A DNA stretch of 64,000 nt from Lachnospira eligens (GTDB lineage Bacteria; Bacillota; Clostridia; Lachnospirales; Lachnospiraceae). The notes under the pieces are model-generated. The model saw only the letters and a list, made by a program, of their open reading frames with translations. It searched no databases and had not been told where the DNA came from. The translations under genes and the position numbers were made by a program. The stretch spans positions 62,001-126,000 of the forward strand of contig NZ_WKRD01000003.1 of assembly GCF_009680455.1 (NCBI RefSeq), written 5' to 3'. Within the stretch, counting starts at the first letter, position 1. Each line of letters begins with the position of its first letter. Positions 51,818-61,326 of this stretch are shown here, piece by piece.

Positions 51818-54703
51818 ATGTCGGTATTTGGGATTACTCTGTTGAGCATTAAAAGACGTATGCCGCAGATTATCAAAGCAGCGTGTACCACGCTTGCAGC
51901 CGTGTTTTTTGTAACAGCGGTTCTTATATTTCAGGAGAATATGTACCAGTGGCAGATGTCGTCTAATAAATCAAGATTTGGGGACTGGTTTTTATGTGAA
52001 GTTACATCTAAAGAACCTAATAAGTCTTTAAGTGAACATGCATATCTTAATCCGCCTGTTAAGGCAGTTACATGTGTTGATATGTTCAATCAGGACTGGA
52101 AGATGACAGGGTACATACTAGGAAGCTTTGATGAAGCATTTGTAAAACAGGGAAGACTTAAGCTTGATGAGGGACATCTTCCGGAGAATGATGACGAGAT
52201 AGCAATGGATTGGAACACACTATTGTCGCTTGGCTATGTGGGTGAGATAGGGGAGACAATCACAATCAGATATTGTGAAGAAAACAGTGTGTATAATGCG
52301 TCAGCAAGACAGGAAAGACAGTTCCGTCTGTGTGGCATATTTGCCAATTACACAAGCATATGGAAATATGGCAGGAAGATGCCAGGTGCTGTCGTAACTG
52401 AAAATGCACTTTCAGTATTTAACACAAAGAGTAGGAATTCATATTTGTATTCATTGAAAGAATCGGTCAGAACATCAGATTACAATACTGTGTATAAGAA
52501 GATTAAAGAAGACGCAAAGACAGAGACAGAATATAATTCCGCAGTATATGATTACCAGCCCTGGAGTTCAGCACTTGTATATGCTTATATGTACATAGTT
52601 GTTATGGTAATTGGAATTCTTGCACTTTCATACCAGTTAATAGAGTACCGTGGCAGGAGACAGACAGCATACCAGAGATTCAGAAGACTTGGCATGGACA
52701 AGTCCATGATGCGTAAAATGTATATCACTGAGAATGCACTTATAATTATTCCGGCAGGTATTGTGGGGCTTATTCTGGCACTGCTCACAGGATTTGCGAT
52801 AGGAAAGGGACTTGAGATTCATAATGGATTCCATTTCTATAAAATTACTGCAGGTATAATAATAAAGAGCGTGTGCTCAGTAATTGCTGCAATTGTGGTA
52901 GAAGAACTTGCGGGACTTATCGCTAACAGGTTAAGAAAACATAAAGGCGGTAAGAAAAAAGTTAAGAGCAGGACACATGAATCTGTCAGTGTCGCAGGAA
53001 AGCCATCTCGCATTAAGCCAGCTAATCTTGTCAGGACAATAAGCTCGAGATTAATGAGAAGAGATGGCATATTTATGGCTGTGGGACTCAGGGCATTTGC
53101 ATTATGTATATGCGGAATACTCGTGTTCTCAGCGTTAATGATAAGAAAATCATATACAGCATATAAGGCTAACAATGCGCTTCCTGATATATATGGATAT
53201 CTAGACCCGACAGATTCAGTGTATGAAATGTATATATATTATTATGCGTATGTAAAAGGGTTTTATAATATACCGGAAGGTGATGATTATAGCCAGGAAA
53301 GAAGTGAGCTTTTAAATAATCCGTGGAAAGAACGAAACAGATTCAATATAAGTTTTGGTGAATTAAAGAATAAACTTAAAGATGACGGAGGACCTGTCTA
53401 TTCTATAAAATATAATGATGAAGATTTGATAATGCTGGAACCTTTATTAGTAAATTATCTTAACAGATATTGTAAAAGGGGTAATACCAATCTGCTTGAT
53501 GGATTTACCGAAGAATTCCTTGCAGAGCTTGATAATATCGGAGGAATACAATCAATATCATATTTTGCATTTGAATCAGAAAGGACATGGTTCTGGGATA
53601 ATCAGGACTACCACAAGATGGGACTGGATACTATTTCACCAGATAATGGTTACGGAAGAGATACACCAATTACAGATTATGGGTATCGTTATATATATTC
53701 TACAGAGTATGTTAATCCTACTAAAGAACTGTATAATAAGCTTGAGAAATATATTGATAAAAAGTACAGAAATTATGATGATTTCGTTAATGGCAGACAG
53801 GTTGTAGTATTCCTGCAGGACGCCCCTGACGGAACATATGATGACACACTAAAAGCAGGTGATACCCTTAATTATAATTATTATCAGCTGCCGGTAGATC
53901 CAAACATACATCTTGAGAGCGATATGACATCAGGAAATTACGTATATCCGTATGATAAGGCATTTTATGAAAAATATAATAATTCCGGTAAAATCAATCT
54001 GTATGTTGATTATGATGGTCATGGGGGAAGCAGTATAGGTGGTTATGATAAAACTAATGATAAACAGATTCTGGACGGATACGAAGTATTATTTGACGCA
54101 TGTGTATCACCAACTGTTGCAGCAGTTATAAAAGTAACCAATGATGTAAGAGAGGATTTCAACGGAATAATGGTCGATTATGGTTATTACACAGCACTTG
54201 CCGGAATGTCACTGGCAGAGCAGGCAGTTGATAACCAGCGAAACCTTATGGAGAGAATGACAGGTGATGAGATGACGGGTGACCTTGATTTCAGCCTGCA
54301 TTATAACCAGTTGAGTGTACAGTATGATTTATCATCAGCATTTTCAGCAACTAATAACAAGCTGTCAGTGTACTTCGAGAATAATGACCTTGCATATGGT
54401 TCTAATGTTGACGCAAAGAATATATACAGAACACAGCTTATCAACAATATTCTTCAATATGGAATAACAATAGCAGCGGCAGTTGTAATCCAGCTTCTTA
54501 TAATGGCAATCATTGTAAGAAACAGGATTGAACGCAGAAAAGAAAGATATAAGCTGCTTCATGGTCTGGGGATGAGAAGGGGAACGATAGTAAGAATCTG
54601 TATGCTTGAAGCATTAAGAGAATCAGTATGGTGCATATTCACAATGCCACTGATACTTATAATGGAACTGCTTATGTATACGAGAAAGAATCTGGTTGAA
54701 TAA
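51818..54703 (+). CDS. Large FtsX-type ABC permease (second system, second paralogue)
   Basis: The 961-residue protein shares the layout and motifs of its neighbour at 48234-51089 (QENMYQWQMSSNKSRFGDWF is identical in both). AAGGGGG 7 bp before ATG 51818 sets the start, while a longer frame begins inside the ATPase gene. The second extracytoplasmic region differs most between the two, with extra residues near 720-770 here, which suggests divergent ligand contacts. It ends before a terminator and closes the second system. Confidence 0.88.
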   Translation: MSVFGITLLSIKRRMPQIIKAACTTLAAVFFVTAVLIFQENMYQWQMSSNKSRFGDWFLCEVTSKEPNKSLSEHAYLNPPVKAVTCVDMFNQDWKMTGYILGSFDEAFVKQGRLKLDEGHLPENDDEIAMDWNTLLSLGYVGEIGETITIRYCEENSVYNASARQERQFRLCGIFANYTSIWKYGRKMPGAVVTENALSVFNTKSRNSYLYSLKESVRTSDYNTVYKKIKEDAKTETEYNSAVYDYQPWSSALVYAYMYIVVMVIGILALSYQLIEYRGRRQTAYQRFRRLGMDKSMMRKMYITENALIIIPAGIVGLILALLTGFAIGKGLEIHNGFHFYKITAGIIIKSVCSVIAAIVVEELAGLIANRLRKHKGGKKKVKSRTHESVSVAGKPSRIKPANLVRTISSRLMRRDGIFMAVGLRAFALCICGILVFSALMIRKSYTAYKANNALPDIYGYLDPTDSVYEMYIYYYAYVKGFYNIPEGDDYSQERSELLNNPWKERNRFNISFGELKNKLKDDGGPVYSIKYNDEDLIMLEPLLVNYLNRYCKRGNTNLLDGFTEEFLAELDNIGGIQSISYFAFESERTWFWDNQDYHKMGLDTISPDNGYGRDTPITDYGYRYIYSTEYVNPTKELYNKLEKYIDKKYRNYDDFVNGRQVVVFLQDAPDGTYDDTLKAGDTLNYNYYQLPVDPNIHLESDMTSGNYVYPYDKAFYEKYNNSGKINLYVDYDGHGGSSIGGYDKTNDKQILDGYEVLFDACVSPTVAAVIKVTNDVREDFNGIMVDYGYYTALAGMSLAEQAVDNQRNLMERMTGDEMTGDLDFSLHYNQLSVQYDLSSAFSATNNKLSVYFENNDLAYGSNVDAKNIYRTQLINNILQYGITIAAAVVIQLLIMAIIVRNRIERRKERYKLLHGLGMRRGTIVRICMLEALRESVWCIFTMPLILIMELLMYTRKNLVE

Positions 54704-54725
54704 TTAAATATTATCGTGTATCATT

Positions 54726-54755
54726 AAAAAAGAGCCACTCGATGGCTCTTTTTTT
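54726..54755 (+). terminator. Terminator after the second ABC system
   Basis: AAAAAAGAGCCA (54726-54737) pairs with TGGCTCTTTTTT (54743-54754). Confidence 0.9.
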
Positions 54756-54777
54756 ACGAAAAGGACAGGTAGATAAT

Positions 54778-56103
54778 ATGAATCAGACATATATGAAGGA
54801 GCAGAAGATACTCCCATTGTTATTAAAAATGTCGCTTCCAATGGTAATATCAATGATGGTTAATTCATTGTACAACATTGTTGACAGCTTCTTTGTTGCT
54901 AAGATAAGTGAAAATGCGATGACAGCCTTGTCACTTGTATTTCCGGTACAGAATCTTATAAGCTCGGTTATGATAGGATTTGCAATAGGAATTAATGCAG
55001 TCATATCATTTTTTATGGGTGCACAGAATCAGAAGCAGGCAGACAAGGCAGCCAGTCAGGGCATGCTCTTAAGCTGCATACACGCTGTTGTGCTTACTGT
55101 GATATGCATAGCAGGCATGCCGGTATTTTTAAAAATGTTTACAAAGGACGCAGAGATAGTTTCACTGGGACTTAAATATTCCAATATTGCATTTGCATTT
55201 TCAATAATGCTTGGAATTGAGCTTATGTTTGAGAAGGTGTTTCAGGCAGTTGGAAGAATGAATGCTTCTATGGTCTGTCTTATGACAGGCTGTATAGTTA
55301 ATATTGTGCTTGACCCGATGATGATATTCGGAATAGGCTCATTTCCTGCAATGGGAATTGAGGGCGCTGCACTTGCGACAGGAATAGGTCAGACTTCGGC
55401 AGCAGTGCTATATATAATAATATATATTGTTAAGCCTATTCCGGTTAAATTCAGAAAATCAGAGATGAGGATAGAAGGTTCAATGGCAAAGAGACTTTAT
55501 TCTATCGGTATGCCGGCAAGCTTAAGCCTAGCACTTCCATCTATTCTTATATCAGTGCTTAATGTAATACTTGCGGCTTACTCGGCTGTGTATGTATTCG
55601 TGCTTGGCGTGTATTACAAGCTGCAGACATTCCTTTATCTTCCAGCCAACGGAGTTGTGCAGGGAATGAGACCACTTATGGGATATAATTACGGAGCAGG
55701 AGAGCATGAGAGAGTAAGAAAGATATATAAGACATCAATGGTACTTATATTTGCTATTATGGCAGCAGGTACAATTCTCTGTCTTGCAATACCGGGTTCA
55801 CTTATCGGTCTGTTTACAAGCAATCCTGACACAATAAATGAAGGAGAGACAGCATTAAGAATCATAAGTGCCGGATTTATTGTATCAACTGTATCAGTTA
55901 CTTCGGCGGGGGCACTTGAAGGACTTGGAAAAGGATTTCCATCACTTATCATATCTGTGTGCAGATATGTTGCGGTAATAATTCCGGTTGCATTCGTTAT
56001 GTCAAGGATAACAGGTGCTGTTGGTGTATGGCATGCTTTTTGGATTACCGAAGTGATTACATCAGTAATTTCTTATATAGTATATAAGAAAAATGTAAAA
56101 TAA
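54778..56103 (+). CDS. MATE family efflux transporter
   Basis: The 441-residue protein has 12 hydrophobic segments. MATE landmarks are LLLKMSLPMVISMMVNSLYN with VDSFFVAKIS, GIEGAALATGIGQ and NGVVQGMRPLMGYNYGAG. It is a distinct paralogue of the gene at 6131-7495. AAAGGACAGGT about 8 bp before ATG 54778 is preferred over a start at 54742 that lies in the terminator. Export of cationic or drug-like compounds driven by Na+ or H+ is expected. Its neighbours are further exporters. Confidence 0.92.
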   Translation: MNQTYMKEQKILPLLLKMSLPMVISMMVNSLYNIVDSFFVAKISENAMTALSLVFPVQNLISSVMIGFAIGINAVISFFMGAQNQKQADKAASQGMLLSCIHAVVLTVICIAGMPVFLKMFTKDAEIVSLGLKYSNIAFAFSIMLGIELMFEKVFQAVGRMNASMVCLMTGCIVNIVLDPMMIFGIGSFPAMGIEGAALATGIGQTSAAVLYIIIYIVKPIPVKFRKSEMRIEGSMAKRLYSIGMPASLSLALPSILISVLNVILAAYSAVYVFVLGVYYKLQTFLYLPANGVVQGMRPLMGYNYGAGEHERVRKIYKTSMVLIFAIMAAGTILCLAIPGSLIGLFTSNPDTINEGETALRIISAGFIVSTVSVTSAGALEGLGKGFPSLIISVCRYVAVIIPVAFVMSRITGAVGVWHAFWITEVITSVISYIVYKKNVK

Positions 56104-56119
56104 TTATAAAAATGCCTTC

Positions 56120-56163
56120 TTGACATTGCTTGAACTTGAAAATACAATAGTTGCATATGCAAC
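56120..56163 (+). promoter_or_regulatory. Consensus promoter with MarR-type operator over the start site
   Basis: TTGACA (56120-56125), a 17-bp spacer and TACAAT (56143-56148) are followed at once by the perfect 14-bp palindrome GTTGCATATGCAAC (56150-56163), which covers the expected transcription start. A MarR gene is encoded two genes downstream, so the operator is probably its autoregulatory site. Confidence 0.8.
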
Positions 56164-56180
56164 AATTGGAGGTGCAAGTA

Positions 56181-57908
56181 ATGTTGAGAAGAATTTTTTC
56201 TTATATGAAAGAATATAAGAAATACGCATGGCTGGCGCTTATATGTATAGGTGTTGAAGTTGTGCTTGAGATTATGGTGCCTAAGCTGATGGCTGACCTG
56301 ATTGATATAGGTGTGACCAATTCAGATGTTCCATATATAATAAACAAAGGTATCCAGATGGCTGTATGTGCAGTTGCTGCGCTTATATTAGGTGTGGGAA
56401 GTGCAAGATTTTCTGCACTTGCAGGTCAGGGACTGGGTGCTAATATAAGAAAGGCTGAGTACGAGAAACTTCAGTCTTATTCATTTTCTAATATAGACCA
56501 TTTCAGTGTTTCGTCATTGGTTACACGACTCACAAGTGATGTAACTAATATTCAGAATGCTGTATCGACAGGAATGCGTCCATTTGGACGAAGTCCGGTA
56601 ATGCTGATATTTGCAACGACTCTGGCATTTCAGATTAATTCAACACTGGCACTGGTCTTTCTTGTGGCACTGCCAGTTCTGGCAGTCATGCTCATCATAA
56701 TAATCATTAATGTTGGTCCACGATATGGAAGAATGCAGGGAGCAGTCGACCTTGTAAACAGGTGTATAGAGGAGAATCTTACAGCAGTAAGAGTTGTTAA
56801 ATCATATGTGCGTGGTGACTATGAGATTGAAAAATTTAGGAATGTTAATGATAATCTGAAAAACGAATCAGAGAAAGCATTTGGAATAGCTGTACTTAAC
56901 ATGCCTGCTATGCAGTTCGTTATGTATTCTACAATTCTTGGTATTCTTCTTATAGGCGGAAGACTGATTAATTCAGGACAGATGATGATTGGACAGCTTA
57001 CTTCTTTCTTAAGCTATGTCCTTCTGATACTTAATTCTCTTATGATGATGTCAAATGTGTTCCTTCTTATGACAAGGTCACTTGCTTCTGCAGAAAGAAT
57101 TATGAAGGTAATTGACGAGCCGATTGATATAACTGATGAGAATGCAAAGGACATTGAAGTTAAGAAGGGTGAGATTGAATTTAATCACGTCTGGTTTAAA
57201 TATAAGGATACTGCTAAAGAATATGTGCTGTCAGATGTTTCATTTCACATTAATGCAGGACAGACAGTCGGAATAATTGGCCAGACAGGTTCATCAAAGA
57301 CGACGCTTATCCAGCTTATTCCAAGACTTTATGATGCAAGTAAGGGTGAGATTAAGATAGATGGAATAAATGTTAAGGAATACCCGGTAAGACATTTAAG
57401 AGATGCAATCTCAGTTGTATTGCAGAAGAATACACTGTTTTCAGGTTCACTTATTGATAACTTAAGATGGGGCGATGAAAATGCGACTCTGGATGAGATT
57501 AAAGAGGCATGCAGCATAGCGTGTGTTGATGAATTCATAGACAGGCTCCCTGGAGGACTTGATGCAGAGATGGGACAGGAAGGTGTCAATGTATCAGGAG
57601 GACAGAAGCAGAGAATATGTATTGCAAGGGCAATATTAAAGAAGCCGAAGGTTCTTATTCTTGATGATTCAACGAGTGCGGTTGATACTGCAACAGAAGG
57701 AAAGATAAGAAATGCACTTGCAAAGAAGCTGCCTGATATGACAAAGATTATAATTGCACAGAGAATATCGTCAGTGTGTCATGCAGACCAGATAATTATT
57801 ATGGACGGCGGTCGTGTGGACGCAATCGGAACACACGAAAGCCTGTTAAGGACTAATAAGATATATCAGGAAATATATGAATCACAGAAGGAAGGAGCTG
57901 ATCTTTAA
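56181..57908 (+). CDS. Heterodimeric ABC exporter subunit, degenerate-site NBD
   Basis: The 575-residue half-transporter has six membrane helices (about 15-310) fused to an ATPase domain. Walker A reads GQTGSSKTT, signature VSGGQKQRICIARAI, and Walker B VLILDDSTSAVD with aspartate where the catalytic glutamate is expected. This is typical of the subunit with the non-canonical site in heterodimeric exporters (LmrCD/BmrCD, TM287/288 type). GGAGG 8 bp before ATG 56181 sets the start; a longer frame begins in the operator. The TAA overlaps the next ATG. A drug or lipid substrate is likely. Confidence 0.92.
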   Translation: MLRRIFSYMKEYKKYAWLALICIGVEVVLEIMVPKLMADLIDIGVTNSDVPYIINKGIQMAVCAVAALILGVGSARFSALAGQGLGANIRKAEYEKLQSYSFSNIDHFSVSSLVTRLTSDVTNIQNAVSTGMRPFGRSPVMLIFATTLAFQINSTLALVFLVALPVLAVMLIIIIINVGPRYGRMQGAVDLVNRCIEENLTAVRVVKSYVRGDYEIEKFRNVNDNLKNESEKAFGIAVLNMPAMQFVMYSTILGILLIGGRLINSGQMMIGQLTSFLSYVLLILNSLMMMSNVFLLMTRSLASAERIMKVIDEPIDITDENAKDIEVKKGEIEFNHVWFKYKDTAKEYVLSDVSFHINAGQTVGIIGQTGSSKTTLIQLIPRLYDASKGEIKIDGINVKEYPVRHLRDAISVVLQKNTLFSGSLIDNLRWGDENATLDEIKEACSIACVDEFIDRLPGGLDAEMGQEGVNVSGGQKQRICIARAILKKPKVLILDDSTSAVDTATEGKIRNALAKKLPDMTKIIIAQRISSVCHADQIIIMDGGRVDAIGTHESLLRTNKIYQEIYESQKEGADL

Positions 57909-59755
57909 TGGCTAAGTATGTTGGATATAAAAGACCAAAGGACACAAAAAAGACTGTTAAGCATCTCCTTTCATATCTGGGTCATTATAAATGGGCATTC
58001 CTGCTTATAGCAATTCTTGTATTTATAAGTGCAGGTGCAGGAATTATGGGAACATTTTTAATAAAGCCTGTAGTTAATAATTTTATCGTGCCGGGCAATA
58101 TGAAGGGGCTTATCATTGCTGTGTGCGGAATGGGTGTCATGTATGCGTGCGGTGCGCTCTCAACGCTTGGCTACAACAGGCTTATGGTGCATACTTCCCA
58201 GAAGGTAGTAAGCGAGATTCGAATGGACCTTTTTAAGCACACACAGAAGCTTCCGTTAAAATATTTTGATAATAATACACATGGTGAGATTATGAGTCAT
58301 TTCACTAATGATGTTGATACGGTTCAGGAAGCAATGAACAATAGTTTTGCCATGGTAATACAGAGCTTTCTTACGCTTTTTGGAACTATAACAATGATGC
58401 TGGTATTAAGTGTAAGGCTGACTATTATTGTTGTTGTTTTTCTTATTCTTATGTTCATCTTTATCAAATACAATGGTAAACGCAGCAAGAAATATTATCA
58501 CAGACAGCAGAAGGAGCTTGGCAATATCAACGGTTTTGTTCAAGAAATGATGGCAGGTCAGAAGGTTGAAAAGGTATTTAACCATGAGCAGAAGAATTTT
58601 GAAAAATTCTGTGAGATGAATGAGAGCTTTAGAAAGGAATCGACTAATGCACTTGCATATTCGGGCATGCTTATCCCGATAATTGTAAGTCTGTCATATT
58701 TCAATTATGCGCTTTCTGCCTGCGTTGGAGGCATATTTGTAATAAAAGGAATCATGGACCTTGGCAGCATATCTGCATATCTTGTGTATGTAAGACAGAG
58801 TGCCATGCCATTAAACCAGTTCACACAGCAGGTTAATTTCATACTTTCAGCGCTTTCGGGAGCTGAGAGAATATTTGACATGATGGATGAGGCAGAGGAG
58901 CTTGACGAAGGGAAAGTAACTTTGTGCAATGTCATTAAAAATGCGGATAATACCCTTACAGAAACTTCTGATAAGACAGGATTATTTGCATGGAAGCTGC
59001 CGGCAGGGGAGCTTATTGAGCTTAAGGGTGATGTAAGATTTAATGATGTTGTGTTCGGATATGTGCCTGAAAAGAGGGTACTTAACAAGATTTCGTTGTT
59101 TGCAAAGCCAGGACAGAAGATAGCATTTGTTGGTTCGACAGGAGCGGGAAAGACTACTATTGTTAATCTTATAAACAGATTTTACGATATCCAGTCAGGT
59201 ACGATTACTTATGACGGCATTGATGTAAAGGATATTGAGAAAGACGACCTGAGGCGTTCACTTGCAATGGTAATTCAGGATACACATTTGTTCACAGGAA
59301 CTATTGCAGATAATATAAGATATGGAAAGCTTGATGCAACTTACGAGGAAATCAGGGAGGCAGCTAAGATTGCTAATGCTGATTCATTTATAACAAGACT
59401 TCCTCAAGGGTATGACACGATGCTTACTGCTGATGGCAGCAATCTTTCGCAGGGACAGAGACAGCTTCTTGCTATCGCGAGAGCAGCGATTGCCAAGCCG
59501 CCGGTGCTTATTCTAGATGAGGCGACAAGCTCGATTGATACGCGAACTGAGCGGCTTATTGAGAATGGCATGGACGCAATAATGGAGGGAAGAACAGTAT
59601 TTGTTATCGCTCACAGACTTTCGACAGTAAGAAATTCCAATGCTATAATGGTTCTTGAAAAGGGTGAAGTCATTGAACGAGGTAGCCACGATGAACTGTT
59701 AGAGCAGAAGGGAAGATATTACCAGTTGTATACAGGACAATTTGAGCTTGATTAG
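57908..59755 (+). CDS. Heterodimeric ABC exporter subunit, catalytic NBD
   Basis: The 615-residue half-transporter partners the previous gene and is coupled to it by TAATG. It has six membrane helices (about 25-330) and an ATPase domain with Walker A GSTGAGKTT, signature LSQGQRQLLAIARA, a Walker B VLILDEATSSID with intact glutamate, and AHRLST. A 40-residue insert lies before the ATPase domain (near 330-375, TLCNVIKNADNTLTETS). The pair plus MarR forms a self-regulated exporter operon. Confidence 0.92.
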   Translation: MAKYVGYKRPKDTKKTVKHLLSYLGHYKWAFLLIAILVFISAGAGIMGTFLIKPVVNNFIVPGNMKGLIIAVCGMGVMYACGALSTLGYNRLMVHTSQKVVSEIRMDLFKHTQKLPLKYFDNNTHGEIMSHFTNDVDTVQEAMNNSFAMVIQSFLTLFGTITMMLVLSVRLTIIVVVFLILMFIFIKYNGKRSKKYYHRQQKELGNINGFVQEMMAGQKVEKVFNHEQKNFEKFCEMNESFRKESTNALAYSGMLIPIIVSLSYFNYALSACVGGIFVIKGIMDLGSISAYLVYVRQSAMPLNQFTQQVNFILSALSGAERIFDMMDEAEELDEGKVTLCNVIKNADNTLTETSDKTGLFAWKLPAGELIELKGDVRFNDVVFGYVPEKRVLNKISLFAKPGQKIAFVGSTGAGKTTIVNLINRFYDIQSGTITYDGIDVKDIEKDDLRRSLAMVIQDTHLFTGTIADNIRYGKLDATYEEIREAAKIANADSFITRLPQGYDTMLTADGSNLSQGQRQLLAIARAAIAKPPVLILDEATSSIDTRTERLIENGMDAIMEGRTVFVIAHRLSTVRNSNAIMVLEKGEVIERGSHDELLEQKGRYYQLYTGQFELD

Positions 59756-59805
59756 ACAGTGTCGTATACCGCATGAAATCAGTGCTTAAGAGGGGAAATG
59801 TAATT

Positions 59806-60252
59806 ATGGATAATGAAATTAAAAATGTGTTCTTTGATATTGAAATGCTTCGAAGACGGCTGATAAGGCCATTTTTTATTGAACTTGGGCTTACAGTTGG
59901 CCAGGGGCAGCCAAGAATTCTTAAGGAATTAAGAGAACATGGGATTATGAATCAGAAAGAGCTGGCGGATGCTTGCCTTATGGATGTAACTACGATGTCA
60001 AGAACATTAGACAGAATGGAAAAGGATGGTCTGTTAAAGAGAGAAAATAATCCGGTAAGCAGAAGGTCGTGGAATGTGTTACTTACTGATTATGGCAGCC
60101 AGAAGGCTGATGAAGTTATCAGGATATTTAACAGAATCGATAATGTTATATATAATGGATTCAGTGAAGAAGAGGTGCAGACACTATCTGTTATGGCAGG
60201 CAAAGTTGAGAAAAACCTCTGGGAGGCAATTAAGAATGAAGAGCAGAAATAA
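59806..60252 (+). CDS. MarR family transcriptional regulator
   Basis: The 148-residue protein has a winged helix with MNQKELADACLMDVTTMSRTLDRMEKDGLL and the wing segment NNPVSRRSWNVLLTDYG, the MarR pattern. The start is ATG 59806 with AGAGGGG upstream at a long spacing; the in-frame ATG 59773 has no ribosome binding site. It follows the exporter pair and probably represses it from the palindrome at 56150-56163. The 3' end overlaps the next gene by 17 bp. Confidence 0.9.
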   Translation: MDNEIKNVFFDIEMLRRRLIRPFFIELGLTVGQGQPRILKELREHGIMNQKELADACLMDVTTMSRTLDRMEKDGLLKRENNPVSRRSWNVLLTDYGSQKADEVIRIFNRIDNVIYNGFSEEEVQTLSVMAGKVEKNLWEAIKNEEQK

Positions 60253-60952
60253 ACTTATTATCAGATGGGTGTTTTATCTTCTGGGATTACTGATACTTGC
60301 ACTTGGAATTATGCTTAATACGAAAGCTAATCTTGGTGTTTCACCAATAATTTCAGTGCCATATTCGATATCTCATATCATAGGATTTAACTTCGCCAAT
60401 ATGACGATGATTGTATATTTTATCTTTGTTTTGATTGAGATGATAATGCATACTGTGTGGTATCTTACAGACAGAAAAGAAGCTAAGTATCTTGGAATGT
60501 ATATTATAAGAGATGCCTTACAGATACCGGTAAGTATAGTATTTACCCGCTTCTTGAATGTGTTCTCAGCACTTATTCCATCTGTACATAACAACATTGT
60601 ATTACAGATTGTAGTATTGCTGCTTGCTGTATTATTGACAGGAATAGGAGCAGCAATGTCACTGAATATGAGAATTATACCTAATCCGGGAGATGGAATT
60701 GTACAGGCAATAAGTGATACTACAAGGCTTAAAGGCAGAACCGGCAAGGGTGTGGGCTTCTGCAAGAATTGTTTTGATATATTCAATGTCTGCACAACAT
60801 TTTTAATAGGACTCTTTACTGGACATATACTTCTTGGTCTTGGACTTGGAACAATTCTTTCGATGATTGGCGTTGGTCGTGTAATTGCAGTGTTTAACAA
60901 GCTGTTCAAGGAGCGCATGAAAGCTGTTGCTTTTGATTATGTGGAAGAGTAA
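60236..60952 (+). CDS. YczE/YitT-like membrane protein
   Basis: The 238-residue protein has five or six hydrophobic segments. The opening YLLGLLILALGIMLNTKANLGVSP and the segment MRIIPNPGDGIVQAIS with GKGVGFCKNCFDI match the YczE/YyaS/YitT group, whose function is unknown. GGGAGG inside the MarR gene lies 9 bp before ATG 60236, so the two are coupled. It is the last gene of the exporter operon and is followed by the hairpin-module array. Confidence 0.85.
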   Translation: MKSRNKLIIRWVFYLLGLLILALGIMLNTKANLGVSPIISVPYSISHIIGFNFANMTMIVYFIFVLIEMIMHTVWYLTDRKEAKYLGMYIIRDALQIPVSIVFTRFLNVFSALIPSVHNNIVLQIVVLLLAVLLTGIGAAMSLNMRIIPNPGDGIVQAISDTTRLKGRTGKGVGFCKNCFDIFNVCTTFLIGLFTGHILLGLGLGTILSMIGVGRVIAVFNKLFKERMKAVAFDYVEE

Positions 60953-60974
60953 GAGACTTGAATTGCAGGTTGAA

Positions 60975-61248
60975 AACCTACTGGATAGAGATGAATTAGG
61001 AGATTAGTAGGTCAATTGGCTGTGAGATGTATGGCATGTAAGGTCTGGAAACCTACTAGATAGAATGATATCTGAAATTTAGTAGGTGTTTTGGAGATGA
61101 AATCTGTCTTTGAACAATAGAATAATTATAAAAAGACCTACTATATTCGATGAGAACATCAAGTTGGTAGGTCTTTTAAGTAAAATTCATATGTATTTGT
61201 AAGAATTAAACCTACACAATTAAATACCATGAAGCTTTTGGTAGGTTT
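60975..61248 (+). repeat. Four tandem 35-nt CCTAC/GTAGG hairpin modules
   Basis: Modules lie at 60977-61011, 61052-61086, 61137-61171 and 61211-61245. Each starts CCTAC, ends GTAGG and spans exactly 35 nt; stems extend from 7 to 11 bp with flanking A/T pairs (the third reaches AAAAGACCTAC/GTAGGTCTTTT). Start-to-start periods are 75, 85 and 74 nt. Interiors differ but two have an inner hairpin (GATA/TATC, GATG/CATC). The array fills the 374-bp gap between the YczE/YitT-like gene and the minus-strand ABC genes. No open frame of interest is present. Confidence 0.85.
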
Positions 61249-61284
61249 TGTCACTTATCCAGAGACAGTGAAATGTATCATCCC

Positions 61285-61308
61285 AAAAAATGTAAACAGT
61301 CAACATTT
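61285..61308 (-). terminator. Terminator of the GntR/ABC operon
   Basis: On the minus strand AAATGT and ACATTT pair around a 9-nt loop and are followed by TTT. The stem is short. Confidence 0.5.
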
Positions 61309-61326
61309 CATTCAATAAGAATATGA

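Noticed and set aside
60373..60918. 181-residue minus-strand frame opposite the YczE/YitT-like gene
   Set aside because: Shadow of a membrane-protein gene; no recognisable motif.
60975..61248. Possible CRISPR array
   Set aside because: The repeated parts are short inverted half-sites, not 24-37 nt direct repeats; periods vary (74-85) and no cas genes are near.
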